From: Criibacterium bergeronii | GTDB lineage: Bacteria > Bacillota > Clostridia > Peptostreptococcales > Filifactoraceae | Assembly: GCF_001693775.2 (NCBI RefSeq) | Contig: NZ_MBEW02000007.1 | Span: 46,921 to 110,920, forward strand | Reading direction: 5' to 3' | Length of the DNA: 64,000 nucleotides | Part shown: positions 58,567 through 64,000 of the stretch, in pieces | Layout of the letters: the number at the start of each line of letters is the position of its first letter | Position numbering within the stretch: the stretch's first letter is position 1 | The notes under the pieces: model-generated | Databases searched by the model: none | Seen by the model: the letters and a program-made list of their open reading frames with translations, nothing else | What the model was told of the DNA's origin: nothing | Made by a program: the position numbers and the translations under genes

Positions 58567-59886
58567 TTATACAAATTTTCTTATTATCTTTCTCATGTCT
58601 CCAATAAGATACAAAGAACCTGCAACTAAAAGCATATCGTCATTATCGCAATATGCCCTTGCTTTTTTAAACGCCGTTTCATAATCGTCCTCAGCCTCAG
58701 TTTTTATATCCAAATTTTTAGTCTTAACAAATTCGTCTATTTTTATTTTTAAATCCTCTGCACCGGTAGCTCTGTCACTATGTGGAGATACAGTTATAAT
58801 ATTTTTTGCAAATGGAGCAATAATTTCTATCATTTGAGTCACTTGCTTATCTGCCAAAATGCCTAAGACTAAAACCATTTTTTTATAAGAAAAATATTTT
58901 TCAATACTTTTTGCTAGGTTTGTAATTCCATCAATATTGTGTGCCCCGTCAATTACTACTAAAGGCTCTTTTGACATTATCTCTAGTCTACCTATCCATT
59001 TGACATTTTCAAGTCCTTTGAGGATTTGCTCTTTAGTTATATGTTCACCAGTAGAGTTTAATGTTTCTATAATATTAATCGCTACTGCTGTATTTAAATA
59101 TTGGTGTACTCCAAGTAAACCTAGTTTTACATCATATTCATCATTTTTAGTTTTTATAGTAAACTGCTGGTGTGAAGAATTTTTTTGGGCATCGTCCTTA
59201 GTTTTTATTATATCCCCTTTCGATACCTGAATTATTTTTGAATTATTTTCTGCTGCTGCTTTTTTAAATACATCATAAGCCTCTTGCTCTTGTGGATATA
59301 GCACAACAGGTACATTCTTCTTAATTATACCTGCTTTTTCATAAGCAATCTTAGCAAGTGTATCTCCAAGTATATTCATATGGTCAAAGCTGATAGAAAC
59401 AATCGCACTTACAACCGGTGTCATTACATTTGTAGAGTCTTGTCTGCCTCCCAGTCCTACCTCTATTACTGCATAATCCACTTTTTGCTCATAAAAATAC
59501 AAATACATTGCACAAGTTATGATTTCAAATTCTGTAGGCTCTTCATACCCAAGTTTTTTTATTTCACCAACTGCTTTTGCTACCTTAGTCACCATATCAG
59601 CTAGGTCGTCTTTAGGAATATTTACTCCATTAATTTGTATTCTTTCTTCAAATTCTTCTAAAAATGGTGATGTATACATACCTACTTTGTAGCCGGCTGC
59701 AATCAATATTTCTGTGGTCATAGCTGTTACAGAGCCCTTGCCATTTGTACCTGCTATATGGATACATTTTATTTTATCCTGAGGTTCGCCTAGAATTTCT
59801 AATATTTTTAGTGTTCTTGGCAAACCTAGATTTATTCCAAATTTGTGAGCACTTTCTATATAATCCATTGCTTGAGTGTAATTCAT
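58567..59886 (-). CDS. folC: Folylpolyglutamate synthase / dihydrofolate synthase
   Basis: The frame starts at 59898 (TTG), but that region overlaps the GGAG site, so the ATG at 59886 (M-N-Y-T-Q-A-M) is preferred, giving 439 residues. The Mur-ligase P-loop is H-I-A-G-T-N-G-K-G-S-V; I-D-G-A-H-N and F-D-H-M-N-I-L-G are further motifs. FolC adds glutamates to folates and retains them in the cell. It lies after the fchA terminator, so it probably has its own promoter, and it belongs with the folate genes around it. Confidence 0.96.
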   Translation of the reverse strand: MNYTQAMDYIESAHKFGINLGLPRTLKILEILGEPQDKIKCIHIAGTNGKGSVTAMTTEILIAAGYKVGMYTSPFLEEFEERIQINGVNIPKDDLADMVTKVAKAVGEIKKLGYEEPTEFEIITCAMYLYFYEQKVDYAVIEVGLGGRQDSTNVMTPVVSAIVSISFDHMNILGDTLAKIAYEKAGIIKKNVPVVLYPQEQEAYDVFKKAAAENNSKIIQVSKGDIIKTKDDAQKNSSHQQFTIKTKNDEYDVKLGLLGVHQYLNTAVAINIIETLNSTGEHITKEQILKGLENVKWIGRLEIMSKEPLVVIDGAHNIDGITNLAKSIEKYFSYKKMVLVLGILADKQVTQMIEIIAPFAKNIITVSPHSDRATGAEDLKIKIDEFVKTKNLDIKTEAEDDYETAFKKARAYCDNDDMLLVAGSLYLIGDMRKIIRKFV

Positions 59887-59950
59887 AATTTTCTCCAAAA
59901 AATATATATAATATAATTATTTACATATTATACTATACTTTTTTAAAAAT

Positions 59951-59980
59951 AAAACGCCGAATTTTATTCGACGTTTTATA
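59951..59980 (-). terminator. Terminator of the fhs-fchA unit
   Basis: AAAACGCCGAA (59951-59961) pairs with TTCGACGTTTT (59967-59977) with one mismatch, and T-rich flank on the minus strand. Confidence 0.7.
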
Positions 59981-59997
59981 ATATACAAATGTGAAAA

Positions 59998-60615
59998 CTA
60001 AAGTTCTACTTTCGCAAGTATATCCTTTTCTATTTGGTCTACTTTGCTTTCAAGTTCTTTTACTTTTTCAGTCATTTCTTTTACAAATACTTCATCCTTT
60101 ATAGAGCCAAGGTTGATTTTTACGTTGTAAAATGCTCCATGGACAGCGGCTCTAGCTTGCATAGCTGCACAAGCACCATCAGTTACAGCATTTGAATTTC
60201 CTTTTTCAATTACTTTTTGAGCAAGCTCTAGCAATTCAAATGCGTCTTTACCAACGTTAAATGGTGTAGTAGATGCACCCTTAAATGCGTCTTGCACTTT
60301 AGCTGTTCTTTCTTTTTTCTGCTCATCAGTATCCTTAGGCATTTTGAAAGCAGCCATTATTTTGTTGAAAGAATCAGAGTCTTCATCAATATAATTTACA
60401 AATTTTTCTTTTAATTTAGCTGCCTTTTCCTGTACTTCTTTCATTTCAGCTTCGACTTCTTCATAGCCTTTTTTGCCTATAGTTAGGCTTGTAACCATTT
60501 CTATAAGAGCTGCCGCACTAGCTGCTGATAAAGCGGATATGCTACCACCACCTGGTGCTGGAGAGTCAGACGCTGTTTCATATATAAAATCTTTAACAGA
60601 TAATTCTCTTAACAT
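59998..60615 (-). CDS. fchA: Formimidoyl-THF cyclodeaminase / methenyl-THF cyclohydrolase (FchA)
   Basis: A 205-residue helical protein with S-P-A-P-G-G-G-S-I-S-A-L near the N-terminus (folate-binding loop), D-E-D-S-D-S-F-N and A-V-T-D-G-A-C-A-A-M-Q-A-R, the FTCD_C/FchA motifs. In clostridia FchA acts with formate-THF ligase to make methenyl-THF, and cyclodeaminase releases ammonia from formimino-THF. It is 12 bases after fhs, and FtcD is upstream, so the three enzymes process formiminoglutamate into one-carbon units. Confidence 0.93.
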   Translation of the reverse strand: MLRELSVKDFIYETASDSPAPGGGSISALSAASAAALIEMVTSLTIGKKGYEEVEAEMKEVQEKAAKLKEKFVNYIDEDSDSFNKIMAAFKMPKDTDEQKKERTAKVQDAFKGASTTPFNVGKDAFELLELAQKVIEKGNSNAVTDGACAAMQARAAVHGAFYNVKINLGSIKDEVFVKEMTEKVKELESKVDQIEKDILAKVEL

Positions 60616-60627
60616 TTTTCCTCCAAT

Positions 60628-62307
60628 TTAGAATAATCCTGTAATTGTTCCCTTTTCATCTATATCCATTCTGTTTGCAGCAGGTACTTTAGGAAGACCA
60701 GGCATTACCATGATGTCTCCAGCCTCACAAACGATGAATCCTGCACCGGCAGATACTCTAACATTCTTGATGTTGATTTCAAATCCGGTAGGAGCACCAA
60801 CTAGAGCTGCGTCATCAGAGAAAGAGAACTGAGTTTTAGCCACGCATATTGGCAATTTATCTAAGCCAAGTTCTTCAAGACGTTTAACTTGTTTTTTAGC
60901 GGCTGTTTCAAATACAACACCTTTTCCACCATAGATTTCTCTGATGATTGTGTTAAGTTTGTTTTCAATAGTATCATTTATATCATAAAGTGGTCTGTAT
61001 TCTGATTTTTCTGTTTCAAGCATTTTAACTAGCTTTTCAGCCATTTCTATGCCGCCTTCGCCACCTTTTTCCCAGCATTCGTTAAGAGAAACTTCAACAC
61101 CATATTCGGCGCATTTCTTTTCAAGTAATTTGATTTCAGCCTCTGTATCGTTAGCAAATTTGTTTATAGCAACTAATACTGGTAAACCGAATTTTCTCAT
61201 GTTTTCGATTTGTTTTTGTAGGTTTGCAAATCCTTTATCAAGAGCCTCAAGATTTTCAGCACCTAATTCAGTCTTTTTAACTCCACCGTGCATCTTTAAT
61301 GCTCTTATTGTAGCAACTATAATTGCCGCATCCGGTTTAAGTCCGCCATATCTGCACTTGATATCTAGGAATTTTTCACCACCAAGGTCAGCACCGAAAC
61401 CTGCTTCAGTGACAACTATATCACCAAGTTTTAGACCTAATTTTGTAGCTATTATTGTGTTGCATCCATGAGCTATATTGGCAAATGGTCCACCATGGAT
61501 TAATGCTGGAGTATTTTCAAGAGTTTGCACAAGATTAGGTTTTATAGCATCTTTAAGTAGCATAGCCATTGCACCATTTACCTCTAAGTCTGCTGCTGTT
61601 ACAGGCATATTATCAAGATTGTAACCTATAACTATTTTCCCCAATCTTTCTTTTAAATCCATTATATCATTTGCAAGACAAAGAATAGCCATAACTTCTG
61701 ATGCAACAGTAATCATGAAACCGTCTTGTCTTGTAAATCCGGAGGCTTTGCCACCAAGACCTACTACAACACTTCTAAGAGCTCTATCGTTCATGTCGAT
61801 AACTCTCTTCCAAACTATTTGTCTTGAATCTATTCTTAAAACATTTCCTTGTTGGATATGGTTGTCTATAGCTGCAGATAATAAATTGTTAGCAGTTTGA
61901 ATTGCGTGCATATCACCAGTAAAATGTAGATTTATATCTTCCATAGGAACTACCTGTGCATATCCACCACCAGCTGCTCCACCTTTAACACCAAAAACTG
62001 GTCCAAGAGATGGTTCTCTCAATGCTATGATAGCTTTCTTGCCTATTTTATTTAACGCTTGTCCAAGACCTATAGAAGTAGTAGATTTTCCTTCACCGGC
62101 TGGAGTAGGAGTGATAGCTGTAACTAGTACAAGCTTCCCATCTTTATTTCCTGCCACTCTTTTTATAGCGTCAAACGACACCTTTGCTTTGTATTTTCCG
62201 TAAAGCTCTAGATCGTCATCTTCAATTCCAATACTTTTTGCTACATCTGTTATTGGTAACATTTTAGCCTGTTGTGCAATTTCTATATCGCTAGGTACAT
62301 TGCTCAT
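60628..62307 (-). CDS. fhs: Formate-tetrahydrofolate ligase
   Basis: A 559-residue protein with [10 protein letters not shown] (P-loop), [25 protein letters not shown], and G-F-G-A-D-L-G, all family motifs. It makes 10-formyl-THF from formate, THF and ATP and is an anaerobe hallmark. A good AAGGAGT site precedes the ATG. The 130 bases upstream carry a long-arm dyad of AAAGCTTGAG and CTCAAGCTTT (62373 to 62424) that may end the ftcD transcript or shape the leader. Confidence 0.97.
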   Translation of the reverse strand: MSNVPSDIEIAQQAKMLPITDVAKSIGIEDDDLELYGKYKAKVSFDAIKRVAGNKDGKLVLVTAITPTPAGEGKSTTSIGLGQALNKIGKKAIIALREPSLGPVFGVKGGAAGGGYAQVVPMEDINLHFTGDMHAIQTANNLLSAAIDNHIQQGNVLRIDSRQIVWKRVIDMNDRALRSVVVGLGGKASGFTRQDGFMITVASEVMAILCLANDIMDLKERLGKIVIGYNLDNMPVTAADLEVNGAMAMLLKDAIKPNLVQTLENTPALIHGGPFANIAHGCNTIIATKLGLKLGDIVVTEAGFGADLGGEKFLDIKCRYGGLKPDAAIIVATIRALKMHGGVKKTELGAENLEALDKGFANLQKQIENMRKFGLPVLVAINKFANDTEAEIKLLEKKCAEYGVEVSLNECWEKGGEGGIEMAEKLVKMLETEKSEYRPLYDINDTIENKLNTIIREIYGGKGVVFETAAKKQVKRLEELGLDKLPICVAKTQFSFSDDAALVGAPTGFEINIKNVRVSAGAGFIVCEAGDIMVMPGLPKVPAANRMDIDEKGTITGLF

Positions 62308-62438
62308 AAATTAAACTCCTTATTATTTTTATATGAATTAATTTTAAATAGCTTTGTTTAAGTATTATAAACTAAAGCTTGAGATTATGTTTGACTAAAG
62401 CAAAATTCACTCAAGCTTTAATTTAGTTTTTTATTAAA

Positions 62439-63332
62439 TTAACCTAGAAGTCTCTTTTCCATTATTTGGCTAAGGTCAAAGTTTTCTATTTGTAGATAGT
62501 ATTCAGCAACAGCCATTAAAGATGCCATTGGAACTGTACCTATAACTTCAGAACCCACTACATTTACGCCATATCTTCTAGCTTCCATTTTTACCATTTC
62601 AAACGCTTGGTATACAGCAGTTTTTTCATAGTTTACAAGGTTCATAGAAACCTGAGTCTGATTTCTTTCTTCAAGCTTAAGACCGATAGCTTTTACAAAC
62701 CTAAGTCCACCACCTATAAATCTTACTTTTTTAGCAATAGCAGTAGCTATTTCAAGATTTGGAGTATCAAGGTTGATATTGAACGCTACTAGAGAAACTC
62801 TAGCACCTATAGCAGTAGCACCGCTTTTTTCATTCATCTTTCTTGGACCATAATCAGGTTCCCAACCCTCTTGGTTAATTTTTTCAAAGAAACCTTCGTA
62901 TTGACCCTTTCTTACATCAGCAAGATTTTTTCTTTCAGGCTTAGTAGCAGCATCTTCGTATAGATAAACAGGAATTCCAAGTTCCCCTACTTCTTTGGCA
63001 ACTTCATTAGCTAACTGTACGCATTCTTCCATAGTAACATCTTGTACTGGAGTAAATGGAACAACGTCAGTAGCTCCCATTCTTGGGTGAGCCCCTTCAT
63101 GCTTAGTCATGTCTATTAGCTCTGTAGCAACCCTTATTGCATTTATAACAGCTTCTTTAACCTTTTCCGGTTGTCCTATCATAGTAACAACTGTTCTGTT
63201 GTGGTCTTGGTCAGAAGAATAGTCAAGTAATTTAACTTCTTTAACTTTTCTTACTTCATCAACTATTTTTTCAACTTTATCTTGGTCTCTACCTTCGCTG
63301 AAATTAGGTACACATTCAACTAATTTTGCCAT
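62439..63332 (-). CDS. ftcD: Glutamate formimidoyltransferase (FtcD)
   Basis: A 297-residue protein: C-V-P-N-F-S-E-G-R-D near the N-terminus, D-H-N-R-T-V-V-T, G-A-H-P-R-M-G-A-T-D-V-V-P-F and R-F-I-G-G-G-L-R-F-V-K-A-I-G-L are the family motifs. It moves the formimino group from formiminoglutamate (from histidine breakdown) to THF. It is shorter than fused FTCD enzymes; the cyclodeaminase is the separate FchA. A small hairpin lies right before its GGAGG site. HutH, HutU and HutI are not in the window. Confidence 0.96.
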   Translation of the reverse strand: MAKLVECVPNFSEGRDQDKVEKIVDEVRKVKEVKLLDYSSDQDHNRTVVTMIGQPEKVKEAVINAIRVATELIDMTKHEGAHPRMGATDVVPFTPVQDVTMEECVQLANEVAKEVGELGIPVYLYEDAATKPERKNLADVRKGQYEGFFEKINQEGWEPDYGPRKMNEKSGATAIGARVSLVAFNINLDTPNLEIATAIAKKVRFIGGGLRFVKAIGLKLEERNQTQVSMNLVNYEKTAVYQAFEMVKMEARRYGVNVVGSEVIGTVPMASLMAVAEYYLQIENFDLSQIMEKRLLG

Positions 63333-63667
63333 TTTTCCTCCTCTTTGATGCGTTATACATCAAATAATTTTAAATTTTATATTTTTTTAAATCTATTTAC
63401 TTTTATTTACTTGCCACAGCCATATTACCATTAACAAATAAAAAAATCGTCTAATTGCAAATTTTTTTTTAAAAAAATGTTTTCATAGCAAAAAACGATT
63501 TGACGCAATTTTGACGATATATTTTGATAAAATAGATTTAAAATTAACAAACATAGCCTTTACTTTATATGTTTTATTATACTTAATTAATTTGTATTTT
63601 TCAATCGATTTATTGGAATTTAATTTTAAAAAAACTTGCAAACAAGTAAAGCTAATCATTAATAAAA
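63333..63667. other. AT-rich intergenic stretch between ftcD and the CRISPR array
   Basis: 335 bases, extremely AT-rich. It holds the ftcD leader, with stem TTTGATG (63344-63350) and CATCAAA (63358-63364) read on the plus strand, beside the GGAGG site. Otherwise A- and T-runs, an inexact AATCGT/ACGATT dyad near 63450-63500, and no protein-coding pattern. No cas gene lies here. Confidence 0.7.
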
Positions 63668-64000
63668 AGTCAAACCCCGCGTGTGCGGGAAAAATCAATT
63701 TTGCTCTTTGAGAAATTTCTTGACTTTAGGATCACCCCCGCGTGTGCGGGAAAAATCAAATACATTAAATGTAGATTCTGATTTGCTTGGGATCACCCCC
63801 GCGTGTGCGGGAAAAATTAGGGGATTTCATTTCTGCACAAAAGTTTTAGAGGATCACCCCCGCGTGTGCGGGAAAAATAATCAGTAGGGCAATTGATAAA
63901 ACTTGATGATAGGATCACCCCCGCGTGTGCGGGAAAAATGGATATAACTGGTCAAAGATTCCGCTTATACCAGGATCACCCCCGCGTGTGCGGGAAAAAT
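63668..64000. CRISPR. CRISPR array, type I-E-like repeats, running out of the window
   Basis: Six repeats of 28 bases at 63668, 63729, 63790, 63851, 63912 and 63973, separated by five 33-base spacers (29/32 if one flanking base belongs to the repeat). Repeats begin GGATCACCCCCGCG and end TGTGCGGGAAAAAT; five are identical and the first has a changed 5' part (AGTCAAACCCC). The palindromic GC core and 61-base period are typical of type I-E. Read on the minus strand the repeat ends in GGTGATCC, like I-E 5' handles, and the changed repeat is then the trailer end. The leader and cas genes should lie to the right. Confidence 0.95.

Noticed and set aside
62373..62424. A riboswitch upstream of fhs
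   Set aside because: Only one long-loop dyad (AAAGCTTGAG/CTCAAGCTTT) is present; none of the THF aptamer blocks seen at folT occur here.
63483..63887. Short frames across the CRISPR array
   Set aside because: They arise from in-phase repeats and AT-rich flank; there is no initiation signal and no protein family resemblance.
63696..63972. A CRISPR spacer targeting the resident prophage
   Set aside because: No extended match between the five spacers and bases 1-18104 was found by eye; a computed search could still find one.

Overview
The window is AT-rich, Gram-positive-type DNA. Shine-Dalgarno sites are strong, Rho-independent terminators are frequent, there is no outer-membrane machinery, and there is a SCIFF-type radical SAM maturase together with one-carbon/folate and formiminoglutamate genes. 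This fits an anaerobic member of the Clostridia (Peptostreptococcales/Tissierellales-like). The genus cannot be fixed by eye.

Region 1 (1-18104) is the late half of a siphovirus-type prophage, all on the plus strand: portal (partial), scaffold, capsid, head-tail joining genes, tail tube, a G/GT tail-assembly chaperone pair with a -1 slippery site, a 1,531-residue tape measure protein with two families of internal repeats, distal tail and receptor-binding genes, an XkdX-like protein, endolysin and holins. The last large tail gene ends in a C-type-lectin/variable-region-like domain. It is followed by an 8-bp/4-nt hairpin and then by only the C-terminal part of a reverse transcriptase, which reads as the wreck of a diversity-generating retroelement. 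The phage ends at the 3' end of tmRNA (18105-18461, minus), a classic integration site.

Region 2 (18680-26921, minus) is a complete N-acetylgalactosamine-type utilisation locus: mannose-family PTS IIA, IIB, IIC and IID, SIS-domain deaminase/isomerase, NagA, tagatose-6-phosphate kinase, tagatose-1,6-bisphosphate aldolase and a GntR/UTRA regulator. Three TGG-N6-CC dyads are candidate operators.

Region 3 (27175-39121) holds YajC-like, XerC/D-like and phosphohexomutase genes, a MoxR-VWA pair, 5-formyl-THF cyclo-ligase, an Orn/Lys/Arg-type decarboxylase, the SCIFF maturase (no SCIFF peptide beside it), BipA/TypA and a DJ-1-like protein. Region 4 (39362-47784) has a secreted gamma-glutamyltransferase, a folate transporter FolT under a THF riboswitch, and the minus-strand operon PHP phosphatase-TagA-Dxr-RseP-IspG-Era.

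Region 5 (47960-58278) has a DUF896 protein, a lone CheW, a DegS/DegU-like two-component pair, a YugP-type protease, a FliS-like protein with a structured ncRNA upstream, a MacB-type ABC exporter operon behind a Fur-box-like dyad, a TerD-like protein, a TtcA-like PP-loop protein and ribosomal protein L28. Region 6 (58567-63332, minus) is folate/one-carbon metabolism: FolC, FchA, Fhs and FtcD. The window ends inside a GC-rich type I-E-like CRISPR array (63668-64000) whose degenerate repeat marks the left edge as the trailer end.
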